Positions 34,481 through 41,746 of a stretch of DNA of 41,825 nucleotides are shown here, in pieces. Below the pieces are notes generated by a model. The model made no database searches, had not been told where the DNA came from, and saw only the letters and a program-made list of their open reading frames with translations. The stretch spans positions 1 to 41,825 of the forward strand of contig DXYB01000015.1 of the NCBI GenBank assembly GCA_019416065.1, given 5' to 3'. The stretch comes from Acidaminococcus sp. (lineage in GTDB: Bacteria; Bacillota; Negativicutes; Acidaminococcales; Acidaminococcaceae). The position numbers were made by a program, and so were the translations under genes. Every line of letters begins with the position of its first letter. Within the stretch, counting starts at the first letter, position 1.

Positions 34481-35497
34481 ATGAATGTAAAGGATTTTGA
34501 TTATGAGCTGCCTCAGGAATTGATTGCCCAAACGCCCATTGAGCCCCGGGATGCTTCCCGGCTGCTTGTAATGGATAAAAAGACCGGGGCCCTGGAACAT
34601 CGGCATTTTTATGACCTGCCGGAATTTCTGCACCCAGGGGATGTGCTGGTCTTTAACGATACCCGGGTGATTCCGGCCCGGCTCCACGGGGTTAAATCCA
34701 CCGGGGCCCATGTAGAAGTGTTTTTGTTGACCCGGAAAAACGCCACGGATTGGGAAGTCCTGGTGAAACCAGGGAAAAAGCTGCAAATCGGCTCTACGAT
34801 CCACTTTGGTGAGGAACTTTCCTGCGAAGTTATGGACCATACCGACTTTGGGGGCCGGGTGGTGCGTTTTCACTATCAGGGGATTTTCGAGGAAATCCTG
34901 GATCGCCTGGGAGAAACACCGCTGCCGCCCTATATCCATGAAAAACTAAAAGACAGCGAACGCTACCAGACGGTGTACAACCGGGAGCGGGGCAGTGCGG
35001 CAGCCCCTACCGCAGGACTGCATTTTACCAAAGAACTTCTGCAAAAAATCAAGGATTTGGGCGTAGAAGAAGTGTTTGTCACGCTCCACGTGGGGCTTGG
35101 CACCTTCCGCCCGGTGAATGAAGAAAAAATCGAGGACCACAAAATGCACCGGGAGTTTTATACCGTCAGCCAGCAGGCGGCGGATACCCTGAATAAAGCC
35201 AAACAAGAAGGGCGGCGCATCATCGCCGTTGGTACCACCAGCGTGCGGACGCTGGAGAGCGCCGGCAGTACCGGAGAAATGAAAGCAGGCGGCAACTGGA
35301 CCAGTATCTTTATCTATCCAGGCTTTCACTTCCAGTTTGTGGATGCGCTCATCACCAACTTTCATTTGCCCCAAAGTACCTTGATCATGCTTGTATCCGC
35401 CCTTTCCAGCCGGGAGCATATTCTCCATGCCTATCAGGTGGCCGTTCGGGAACAATACCGCTTCTTCAGCTTTGGGGATGCCATGTTCATCCACTAG
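34481..35497 (+). CDS. queA: S-adenosylmethionine:tRNA ribosyltransferase-isomerase
   Basis: QueA moves the ribosyl group of SAM onto preQ1-modified tRNA to form epoxyqueuosine. The 338-residue protein has the family tracts YELPQELIAQTPIEPRDASRLL at the N-terminus (shown in part) and DVLVFNDTRVIPARL. GSAAAPTAGLHFT, LHVGLGTFRPV and NFHLPQSTLIMLVSAL are also visible. It is directly followed by tgt (9-bp gap), the preceding step of the same pathway. Confidence 0.97.
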   Translation: MNVKDFDYELPQELIAQTPIEPRDASRLLVMDKKTGALEHRHFYDLPEFLHPGDVLVFNDTRVIPARLHGVKSTGAHVEVFLLTRKNATDWEVLVKPGKKLQIGSTIHFGEELSCEVMDHTDFGGRVVRFHYQGIFEEILDRLGETPLPPYIHEKLKDSERYQTVYNRERGSAAAPTAGLHFTKELLQKIKDLGVEEVFVTLHVGLGTFRPVNEEKIEDHKMHREFYTVSQQAADTLNKAKQEGRRIIAVGTTSVRTLESAGSTGEMKAGGNWTSIFIYPGFHFQFVDALITNFHLPQSTLIMLVSALSSREHILHAYQVAVREQYRFFSFGDAMFIH

Positions 35498-35506
35498 GGG
35501 GCCTGT

Positions 35507-36631
35507 ATGAAACAAGCAGTGTATTTTGAACTCATTAAGGAAGATGCCCGTTCGGGGGCCCGTCTTGGCAAATTGCACACGCCCCATGGCACCTTTTCCA
35601 CCCCCATGTTTATGCCCGTGGGGACCCAGGCGACCGTGAAAACCCTGACGCCGGATGAACTGTATGCCATGAATTCCCAGGTGATTTTGTCCAATACCTA
35701 TCATTTATTTTTGCGGCCAGGTACGGCACTGGTTCGCAAGGCGGGCGGGCTTCATAAGTTTATGCATTATAACCGGGGCATGCTCACCGATAGCGGCGGC
35801 TTTCAGGTGTTTTCCCTGGGAGAAATGCGTAAAATCAAAGAAGAAGGCGTTACTTTCCGCTCCCATTTGGACGGCTCCCGGCAGTTTCTGAGCCCGGAGG
35901 TAGCCACCAAAGCCCAGGAGGATCTGGGGGCTGATATCATTATGGCCTTTGATGAATGCATTCCCTATCCTGCAGAGCGGGACTACGCCAAAGCGTCCAC
36001 GGAGCGAACCACCCGCTGGGCCAAACGCTGCCTGGCTGCCAAAACCCGGGAAGACCAGGGTCTATTTGGCATCATCCAAGGCGGCATGTATCCGGACCTT
36101 CGGGCATGGAGCGCCAAGACCATTACAGAATTAGACTTTGCCGGCTTTGCTATCGGCGGACTTTCGGTAGGGGAACCCCATTCCCTGATGTATGATATCC
36201 TGGGAAAGACCACGGACCTTATGCCCAAGGACAAAGCCCGCTATCTCATGGGCGTAGGCACCCCGGATTGTCTAGTTGAGGGGGTTAACCTAGGCGTGGA
36301 TATGTTTGACTGCGTCTACCCCACACGGGTGGCGAGAAATGGCACTGCCATGCTGCCTACTGGACGCCTGGTGGTGCGCAACGCCCAATATGCGGAAGAT
36401 TTTCGCCCTATTGACGAAACTTGTGGCTGCTATACCTGCCGCAATTTTTCAAGGGCGTATATCCGTCATCTTTTCAAAGCCGAAGAAACTCTGGCCCTTA
36501 GGCTTTTGTCTATACATAATTTGCATTTTCTGCTAAAATTTACAGAGAAAATGAGAGACGCAATTGCTACTGACCGCTTCGTGGAATTTCGGGAGCAGTT
36601 TTTGGCCAATTACGAAACACTGAGGAGGTAA
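35507..36631 (+). CDS. tgt: tRNA-guanine transglycosylase
   Basis: Tgt exchanges guanine 34 for preQ1 in GUN-decoding tRNAs. The 374-residue protein has the substrate-binding DSGGFQVFSLG (Asp nucleophile region, about 92-102) and QGGMYPDLR. GGLSVGEP, the catalytic Asp in LGVDMFDCVYPTR, and the zinc site CGCYTCRNFSRAYIRHL (CxCxxC plus distant His) follow. Gene order queA-tgt-yajC-secDF is conserved across bacteria. GGGGGCC before the ATG is a weak ribosome site; translation is probably coupled to queA. Confidence 0.97.
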   Translation: MKQAVYFELIKEDARSGARLGKLHTPHGTFSTPMFMPVGTQATVKTLTPDELYAMNSQVILSNTYHLFLRPGTALVRKAGGLHKFMHYNRGMLTDSGGFQVFSLGEMRKIKEEGVTFRSHLDGSRQFLSPEVATKAQEDLGADIIMAFDECIPYPAERDYAKASTERTTRWAKRCLAAKTREDQGLFGIIQGGMYPDLRAWSAKTITELDFAGFAIGGLSVGEPHSLMYDILGKTTDLMPKDKARYLMGVGTPDCLVEGVNLGVDMFDCVYPTRVARNGTAMLPTGRLVVRNAQYAEDFRPIDETCGCYTCRNFSRAYIRHLFKAEETLALRLLSIHNLHFLLKFTEKMRDAIATDRFVEFREQFLANYETLRR

Positions 36632-36638
36632 CAGAAAC

Positions 36639-37046
36639 ATGGGAAATCTTGTACAAATGGCGTGGCCTTTTATTTTAATGGCGGCAATCTTTTATCTGAT
36701 GATTTACCGTCCCCAAAAACGGGACCAGAAAAAACGGGCCGATATGCTAAACTCCCTGCGGGTAGGGACCCGTATTGTCACCATCGGCGGCATTTTGGGC
36801 ACGATCACCAAGGTGCAGGACGATAAACTGCGGATCAAAGTGGCTGACCACGTGGAAATCTACATCCGTAAAAGCGCGGTGGGCGGCGTTCTCACTACCC
36901 CCATGGAAAAGACCAAGAGCGAAGCTACGAAAGTAGACAAAGTAGAAGCAGAACCCGTGAAAGAAGAAAAGCCAGTAGAAGCTGAAACTCCTGCTGCGGG
37001 ACCAGCTACAACAGAAACTGCTAAAAAGCCAGAAGGACAGGACTAA
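36639..37046 (+). CDS. yajC: preprotein translocase subunit YajC
   Basis: This small bitopic component of the SecDF-YajC complex has 135 residues. One membrane helix (about 8-24) is followed by YRPQKRDQKKRADMLNSL and IVTIGGILGTITKV, the family signature. A long Glu/Ala/Pro/Lys tail from about 90 to the end is probably disordered. It begins 7 bases after tgt with GAGGAGG overlapping the tgt stop. Confidence 0.94.
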   Translation: MGNLVQMAWPFILMAAIFYLMIYRPQKRDQKKRADMLNSLRVGTRIVTIGGILGTITKVQDDKLRIKVADHVEIYIRKSAVGGVLTTPMEKTKSEATKVDKVEAEPVKEEKPVEAETPAAGPATTETAKKPEGQD

Positions 37047-37048
37047 GC

Positions 37049-37612
37049 ATGGATAAACGCATGGTCCGCAAGGAAATCAGGGAGAAAATCAAAAAACTGA
37101 ACCAGCGGGAAAACCATAAATTTACACGGGAAATCAACAGCCATATTGTCAATAGCCGCCTCTTCCTGGAAGGCAAGGTGATTATGGCCTATCTGGGCGC
37201 ACCGGGAGAAGTCCTCATCGACCAGGCCATCCAGGCGGCACTCAACCAGGGTAAAATTGTCTGCGTTCCCCAGATCCTGGAAGGAGAGGGGCAGATGCAG
37301 GCCGTGAAAGTCACGAATCTAAAAAACTTGGGGCAGGACCGTTTTGGGATCCGTACCCCACTGGAGCCGGTAGAAGTCGTTGCCCCAGAAGACATTGACC
37401 TGGTCCTTACCCCGGGCCTTGGGTTTACGGCTGGTGGTGGACGCTTGGGCAAGGGCAAAGGGTACTATGACCGCTATTTGCCCCGCTGCACCAAAGCTAC
37501 GACCATGGCCATCGGTTACGAAGTACAAGTGGTCAAAGAACTGCCTGTGGAGACCCACGATGCCAAAATGCAATATCTGTGCACCGAAATAGGTCTGCGG
37601 GTTTGTAAATAA
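37049..37612 (+). CDS. 5-formyltetrahydrofolate cyclo-ligase
   Basis: It converts 5-formyl-THF to 5,10-methenyl-THF with ATP, salvaging folate. The 187-residue protein has the N-terminal KEIREKIKKLNQRE helix and VLTPGLGFTAGG. The ATP-binding signature GRLGKGKGYYDRYL lies at about 132-145. The start ATG 37049 is 2 bases after the yajC stop; the internal ATG 37061 is possible. It interrupts the usual yajC-secD adjacency, with secD following after 21 bp. Confidence 0.93.
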   Translation: MDKRMVRKEIREKIKKLNQRENHKFTREINSHIVNSRLFLEGKVIMAYLGAPGEVLIDQAIQAALNQGKIVCVPQILEGEGQMQAVKVTNLKNLGQDRFGIRTPLEPVEVVAPEDIDLVLTPGLGFTAGGGRLGKGKGYYDRYLPRCTKATTMAIGYEVQVVKELPVETHDAKMQYLCTEIGLRVCK

Positions 37613-37633
37613 CACAGGCAAGGAGGAGTTATT

Positions 37634-38872
37634 TTGGAGGGTAAAAATCGGATTAAGTTTCTTTTGCCCGTACTGGCCATTGTGATCTTGTTTGCGGTCT
37701 TTATCAAACCGCTGGCGAGCACAGTGAAACAGGGGCTGGATCTCCAGGGCGGTACCCATGTGGTGCTGCAGGCCAAGGAAACCCCGGAATCCAAGGTGGA
37801 TGACGATGCCATCAACCGGTCCATCCAGATCATTGAACGCCGGGTCAACGAACTAGGACTTACCGAACCGCTGATCCAGCGGCAAGGCCGGGATAAAATC
37901 ATTGTGGAGCTGCCGGGTGTCAAAGACCCGGAAGAAGCCATCAATATGCTGGGCAAAACCGCCATGCTGGAATTTAAGGATATGGAAGGCAATACGGTAC
38001 TTACCGGCAAGGATCTGAAAGATTCCAAAGCCAGCGCGGACCAAAGCGGACAGCCTGTGGTGACGCTGCAATTTAACGAGGAAGGGGCAAAGAAATTTGC
38101 CGAGCTCACCGCTAGAAACGTGGGCAAGCAGATCGCTATCCTATTGGATGGCAAAGTGCTGACCGCGCCCCGGGTCAGTGAACCCATTACTGGCGGCAAC
38201 GCCCAGATCACTGGCAGCAAGGATGCCCAGGATGCGGAACACCTGGCGATTTTGCTGCGCAGCGGCTCTTTGCCGGTGAAACTGGAAATCGCGGAAAATA
38301 GAACCGTAGGGCCTACCCTGGGGCAGGATTCTAAGGACAAAAGCGTTAAAGCTTTTGCCATAGGCCTTGCCGGGGTGTTCCTGTTTATGCTCTTATATTA
38401 CAAGCTGTCCGGCCTAGTGGCTGATATTGTGCTGCTGCTCTACACCTTGCTTTTATTGCTGGTGATGAAAGGGCTAAATGCTACCCTCACCCTGCCCGGT
38501 ATCGCAGGGATCATCCTCTCTATCGGGATGGCGGTGGATGCCAACGTGCTTATCTTTGAGCGGTTTAAAGAAGAAGTGGCAGCGGGCAAAACCCTGCGGG
38601 CTGCCATCAATGCCGGGTTTTCCCGTGCCTTTGTCACCATCTTGGATTCTAACGTGACCACGATTATGGCCGCTGCCGTGCTGTTTTACCTGGGTACCGG
38701 CCCTGTACGGGGCTTTGCAGTGACCTTGGCCCTTGGGGTTTTGATCAGTATGTTTACAGCCGTTACGGTCACAAAATTTATTTTGAGTGCCCTGATTGGG
38801 AGTAATTTCACCAAAAACCCCGCATTCTTTGGGGCTAAGGCACCCAAAAAAGAAGAGGAGGCGTCCAAATGA
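37634..38872 (+). CDS. secD: protein translocase subunit SecD
   Basis: SecD pulls translocating proteins out using proton flux. At 412 residues it is a compact form with TM1 (about 7-25), LDLQGGTHVVLQA and the periplasmic P1 domain. Five C-terminal helices carry the conserved GIAGIILSIGMAVDANVLIFER. It begins at a TTG codon (37634), with AGGAGGAG 5-6 bases upstream. It overlaps secF by 4 bases (ATGA). Confidence 0.95.
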   Translation: MEGKNRIKFLLPVLAIVILFAVFIKPLASTVKQGLDLQGGTHVVLQAKETPESKVDDDAINRSIQIIERRVNELGLTEPLIQRQGRDKIIVELPGVKDPEEAINMLGKTAMLEFKDMEGNTVLTGKDLKDSKASADQSGQPVVTLQFNEEGAKKFAELTARNVGKQIAILLDGKVLTAPRVSEPITGGNAQITGSKDAQDAEHLAILLRSGSLPVKLEIAENRTVGPTLGQDSKDKSVKAFAIGLAGVFLFMLLYYKLSGLVADIVLLLYTLLLLLVMKGLNATLTLPGIAGIILSIGMAVDANVLIFERFKEEVAAGKTLRAAINAGFSRAFVTILDSNVTTIMAAAVLFYLGTGPVRGFAVTLALGVLISMFTAVTVTKFILSALIGSNFTKNPAFFGAKAPKKEEEASK

Positions 38873-39801
38873 AGCACTTTTCCATTGTAAAACACGCCAA
38901 AATCTTCTTTAGCCTTACGGCCATTGTCCTGCTCATTGGCATTGGCAGCATGATTACCCGGGGCTTTAACCTGGGCATCGACTTTACCGGCGGCAGCATG
39001 ATCGATGTAAAATTTGCCAAACCCGTTACCGTATCCCAGGTGCGGGAGGTTCTCACCACCCACGATCTGGGTAATTCCATTATCCAGCTGGGCACCAGCG
39101 GGGAAAGTGCATCGCAAAGCGAATCCGTCCTGATTCGTACCGGGCTTATTGACGATAAAACTCGCCAGGCCGTTATGCAGGACATGACCGCTAAACTTGG
39201 CCAAAACGAAGTGCTGCGGGTGGAAAATGTAGGAGCTACCGTAGGCAGTGAACTGGTAAAAAGCGCCATTGCCGCCGTGCTCCTATCCTGGGTGCTGATG
39301 ATCATCTATATCACCATCCGGTTTGAATTGCGCTTTGCCTTGGCGGCCATTGTGGCGCTGATTATCGACGTGATGGTTACCTTGAGTTATTTCTCCGTGC
39401 TGCATTTGGAGATTGATTCCACCTTTGTGGCGGCACTGCTTACCGTAGTGGGGTATTCCATCAACGGTACCATCGTCATCTTCGATCGTATCCGGGAAAA
39501 CCTCCACACCCATCGCCGCACAGAGAGCATGGACGATTTGGTGGATACCAGCATCTGGCAGACCATGAACCGGAGCATTTATACCACGCTGACCACCCTG
39601 TTTGCCGTGGTGTCAATTTTCCTTTTTGGCGGGGAAACCATTCACAATTTCTCCTTTGCTATGCTGGTGGGCTTTGGCAGCGGGTTCTATACCTCCACCT
39701 TCCTGGCGGGCAGCATGTGGCTGTTTTTTAGGGAGCATTGGGGGCGGCACCATGCGGCCCCTGCCGTAGTGCCAAATCCCAACCGGCGGAAAAATAAATA
39801 A
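38869..39801 (+). CDS. secF: protein translocase subunit SecF
   Basis: The partner of SecD has 310 residues. TM1, GFNLGIDFTGGSMIDVKF and a small periplasmic domain are followed by five helices with GYSINGTIVIFDRIRENL and SIYTTLTTLFAVVSIF. GGAGG in the end of secD precedes the ATG, and the 4-base overlap suggests translational coupling. It is the last gene of the long plus-strand block and is followed by a terminator. Confidence 0.96.
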   Translation: MKHFSIVKHAKIFFSLTAIVLLIGIGSMITRGFNLGIDFTGGSMIDVKFAKPVTVSQVREVLTTHDLGNSIIQLGTSGESASQSESVLIRTGLIDDKTRQAVMQDMTAKLGQNEVLRVENVGATVGSELVKSAIAAVLLSWVLMIIYITIRFELRFALAAIVALIIDVMVTLSYFSVLHLEIDSTFVAALLTVVGYSINGTIVIFDRIRENLHTHRRTESMDDLVDTSIWQTMNRSIYTTLTTLFAVVSIFLFGGETIHNFSFAMLVGFGSGFYTSTFLAGSMWLFFREHWGRHHAAPAVVPNPNRRKNK

Positions 39802-39817
39802 GAAATCATAAGAACAA

Positions 39818-39863
39818 GGACTGCAAAGAAGGTACACCCTTTCTTTACAGTCCCTGTTTTTTT
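39818..39863 (+). terminator. intrinsic terminator after secF
   Basis: GGACTG (39818-39823) pairs with CAGTCC (39848-39853). After one mismatch AAAGAA pairs with TTCTTT, and CCTGTTTTTTT follows. It separates secDF from the opposite-strand cassette. Confidence 0.82.
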
Positions 39864-39874
39864 GCTTTGTGCGG

Positions 39875-40021
39875 TTATCCCTTGATGGTCATGCGCAGCT
39901 GGTCAATGCTAAGCGTCAGATGCGTTAATTTGTCCTCCATCCGTACCAAAAGGTACCAGGAGATCACCATGGGAAAGCCATACTGGGCTGCTTGGCTGAG
40001 CAGCTGGGGGAGCTGCTCCAT
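39875..40021 (-). CDS. YvrJ family small membrane protein (holin-like candidate)
   Basis: This 48-residue ORF starts MEQLPQLLSQAAQYGFPMVI and has one hydrophobic segment (about 14-27, GFPMVISWYLLV). A charged helix, RMEDKLTHLTLSIDQLRMTIKG, follows in pieces. The N-terminal GFP and hydrophobic LLVR pattern matches the YvrJ family. Architecturally it resembles the BhlA/UviB holin-like peptides (short, one N-terminal membrane helix, charged C-terminus). Its ATG lies one base after the DUF2922 stop, so they are coupled. It is the last gene of the cassette. Function is inferred only. Confidence 0.78.
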   Translation of the reverse strand: MEQLPQLLSQAAQYGFPMVISWYLLVRMEDKLTHLTLSIDQLRMTIKG

Positions 40022-40022
40022 T

Positions 40023-40256
40023 TTAGGCCTCGTCCAGGATTCCCAAATCCTTGATGGTGCTGATCCGGGCAGCTTTCAGGGCAATCACAGGCTTTTTGTT
40101 CTTAGACAAAACCGCTTTGCCCGCCAGGATCTGGTTCATCACCGGCAGGACTTGTTCTTTGCCCAGTTCCGGTCTGGGGTTGGGGACCCGCAGGGAGCGG
40201 GTGGCTTTGGCGTCATCCAAAAAGCTCAGGGTTAAATTGCAAGTATCTTTTGCCAT
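40023..40256 (-). CDS. DUF2922 family protein
   Basis: The 77-residue protein begins MAKDTCNLTLSFLDDAKATR. A SLRVPNPRPEL tract and a VIALKAARISTIKDLGI ending are the conserved pieces of DUF2922, a family of no known function found beside DUF1659 and YvrJ in Firmicutes. It is predicted beta-rich and soluble, without a signal. ACAGGAGGTTAC lies upstream. The stop is 1 base before YvrJ. Confidence 0.82.
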   Translation of the reverse strand: MAKDTCNLTLSFLDDAKATRSLRVPNPRPELGKEQVLPVMNQILAGKAVLSKNKKPVIALKAARISTIKDLGILDEA

Positions 40257-40274
40257 GGTTGTAACCTCCTGTTA

Positions 40275-40502
40275 TTAGTCTTCTTTGGCCAGGCGATGCC
40301 GTTCCACGCTGTAGATCGCGCTGGGAGCCTTTTCCATGAGACCGCCCAGGCCGTCGCCCATTTGCTGCAGCTGGTCCGGGGTGATTGCTGGATCCAGTGC
40401 CTTGTAGTCGATGTTCTTGTACTTGGTAACGCCTTTGGCGTCGGTGCCGTTTTCCACAGATAGTTCCAAGGTGACATCTGCGAGAGTTTTCGTTGCTGCC
40501 AT
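40275..40502 (-). CDS. DUF1659 family protein
   Basis: The 75-residue protein has N-terminal TLADVTLELSVENGTDAKGV and a KYKNIDYKALDPAITPDQL stretch. Together they match DUF1659 (pattern: L-x-L-x-F/V-x-x-G-x-D-x-x-G, then a Lys-rich strand). It is soluble with no signal. Function is unknown. AAAGGAGGAAC precedes the ATG. It is 52 bp downstream of the amidase and 18 bp before DUF2922. Confidence 0.8.
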   Translation of the reverse strand: MAATKTLADVTLELSVENGTDAKGVTKYKNIDYKALDPAITPDQLQQMGDGLGGLMEKAPSAIYSVERHRLAKED

Positions 40503-40554
40503 GTGTAGTTCCTCCTTTGGTTCGTTTGTAAGAGTGGGAAATCAATGCGGTCGC

Positions 40555-41097
40555 CTAAACCATCATGTTCTGGTAGAACACTGCCTTGCCCCGCAGCACG
40601 TCGCCGCCATTTTTCCACATGCCGTCGTAGTCCTTGAGCTTCCACAAGTCCCATTTTTCAAATTGGGGCGTGCCTGCCATCTCCGGCCCGTACCCGTCCA
40701 CGTCGGCGGCTTCCGCGTGGGTCATGACAAACGGGTAGGCCAGGGGGATCCCTAGCAGCGGCCCTAGGTAGGCGAGCAGGAGGCTTACACTTTCCACTTG
40801 CGCAGGCGTTGGAGGATAGTCCCCCAGTTCCATGCGCCCATCAGCAAAAAGCTGGGCCCCATAGGCGCAGCATAGGGCAATCCCCAGCGCGCCCGTATTT
40901 CGGTGCCAGGTGTGGGAAAGTACCTCCGTCCAGTCCGGCGTGGTGGCATACACACTGCCGTCTCCTTTGAGGCACAAGTGGTAGTCAGGAAAGATGCTCC
41001 CATAGCTGCCTGCCGTCCAGTGGAGATAGATGTGGTGCAGTTTGTGGCGGGCTTTTAAAGCATACGAGAGCATGGCGGCTTTGGTCAGTTGTTCCAT
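40555..41097 (-). CDS. N-acetylmuramoyl-L-alanine amidase, endolysin-like
   Basis: The 180-residue protein shows the amidase_2/PGRP zinc-amidase pattern. IYLHWTAGSYG holds His26 near the N-terminus. DYHLCLKGDGSVYAT and SHTWHRNTGALGIALCC (about 61-77) follow. A late MTHAEAADVDGYGP has His127 and Glu129 placed to complete the site. It cleaves the amide between MurNAc and the stem peptide. There is no signal peptide, so like phage endolysins it would need help to reach the wall. TTAAAGGAGGAAC precedes the ATG. Catalytic residues are assigned by pattern. Confidence 0.84.
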   Translation of the reverse strand: MEQLTKAAMLSYALKARHKLHHIYLHWTAGSYGSIFPDYHLCLKGDGSVYATTPDWTEVLSHTWHRNTGALGIALCCAYGAQLFADGRMELGDYPPTPAQVESVSLLLAYLGPLLGIPLAYPFVMTHAEAADVDGYGPEMAGTPQFEKWDLWKLKDYDGMWKNGGDVLRGKAVFYQNMMV

Positions 41098-41140
41098 AGG
41101 TTCCTCCTTTAAGGTGATGGTGTGGCGGCCTTACACCCTA

Positions 41141-41146
41141 TAAGAG
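41141..41146 (-). promoter_or_regulatory. candidate alternative-sigma -10 box upstream of the amidase gene
   Basis: On the minus strand CTCTTA occurs about 44 bp before the amidase start. The same hexamer occurs upstream of DUF1659 (40529-40534). It resembles the CTCTTT -10 of TcdR/UviA-type sigma promoters. No shared -35 could be found, so this is tentative. The rest of the 109-bp gap is A/T-rich with no clear terminator. Confidence 0.2.
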
Positions 41147-41206
41147 ACAAGTTGGGGGCGATTTTACGAAAAAAATAAAAAAATCTTGTGAGAGGTGGAG
41201 TCCCTC

Positions 41207-41737
41207 TTACGCTTCTACCTCCTCCCGCAACTTCTTCAGGATCTTCCGGTAGCGGCTGTGGAGAGTGGTAGGGGGCAGATGGTAGCGCGCTCCCATTTCT
41301 TTCCAGGTGGGGGGATGGGGGCGCAATCTGAGGCTTAAAAGCAGCTTTTCACTGTCGGGCAGGGCGTGAAATGCCTTGGCCACCTGGGGGCGGGACTGTT
41401 CCCAAGGCATCTGGTAGGTGGATTCTTCCGGTAGCATTTTCTCTTCGTAGCGCTGGGCAATAAGGCGACAGCGGATCTGCTGCTTCTGGTAGCGGTGCAG
41501 GCAGTGAAGGAGCGTTGCCTTTACGTAACCGGGAAAGCGCTGGGAAGAGTGCCTGTAGCAGCGCACCAGCTGCAAAAAGGCAATGGTAAGCTCGCTTTTC
41601 AGGTCTTCCCGGTTGGTGGGATTTTCTTCCTGCCGGGCAATGCGCTGCATTAGGGGCTGGTAGCGGTCTACTAACGCAAGAAGTGCGGCCCGATCGCCCT
41701 TTTTGGCGCTCTGCAGCAGTATCATTTCCTCGTTCAT
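41207..41737 (-). CDS. sigma-70 family RNA polymerase sigma factor (ECF/TcdR-UviA-like size)
   Basis: The 176-residue protein begins with a sigma region 2-like segment (LLALVDRYQPLMQRIARQEEN then LKSELTIAFLQLVRCYR, about 16-62). It ends with a region 4 helix-turn-helix (LPDSEKLLLSLRLRPHP, TWKEMGARYHLPPTTLHSRYRKILKKL, shown in parts, about 122-172). It lacks regions 1 and 3. Length and layout fit ECF or the UviA/TcdR group. CTAGGAGGTAC precedes the ATG, overlapping the stop of the upstream gene. It probably directs its own cassette; that is inferred from linkage. Confidence 0.82.
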   Translation of the reverse strand: MNEEMILLQSAKKGDRAALLALVDRYQPLMQRIARQEENPTNREDLKSELTIAFLQLVRCYRHSSQRFPGYVKATLLHCLHRYQKQQIRCRLIAQRYEEKMLPEESTYQMPWEQSRPQVAKAFHALPDSEKLLLSLRLRPHPPTWKEMGARYHLPPTTLHSRYRKILKKLREEVEA

Positions 41738-41746
41738 AGGTACCTC

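Noticed and set aside
41191..41207. AGAGG/CCTCT stem after the sigma gene as terminator
   Set aside because: Five base pairs with a 7-base loop is too weak, although a T-rich run follows on the minus strand.
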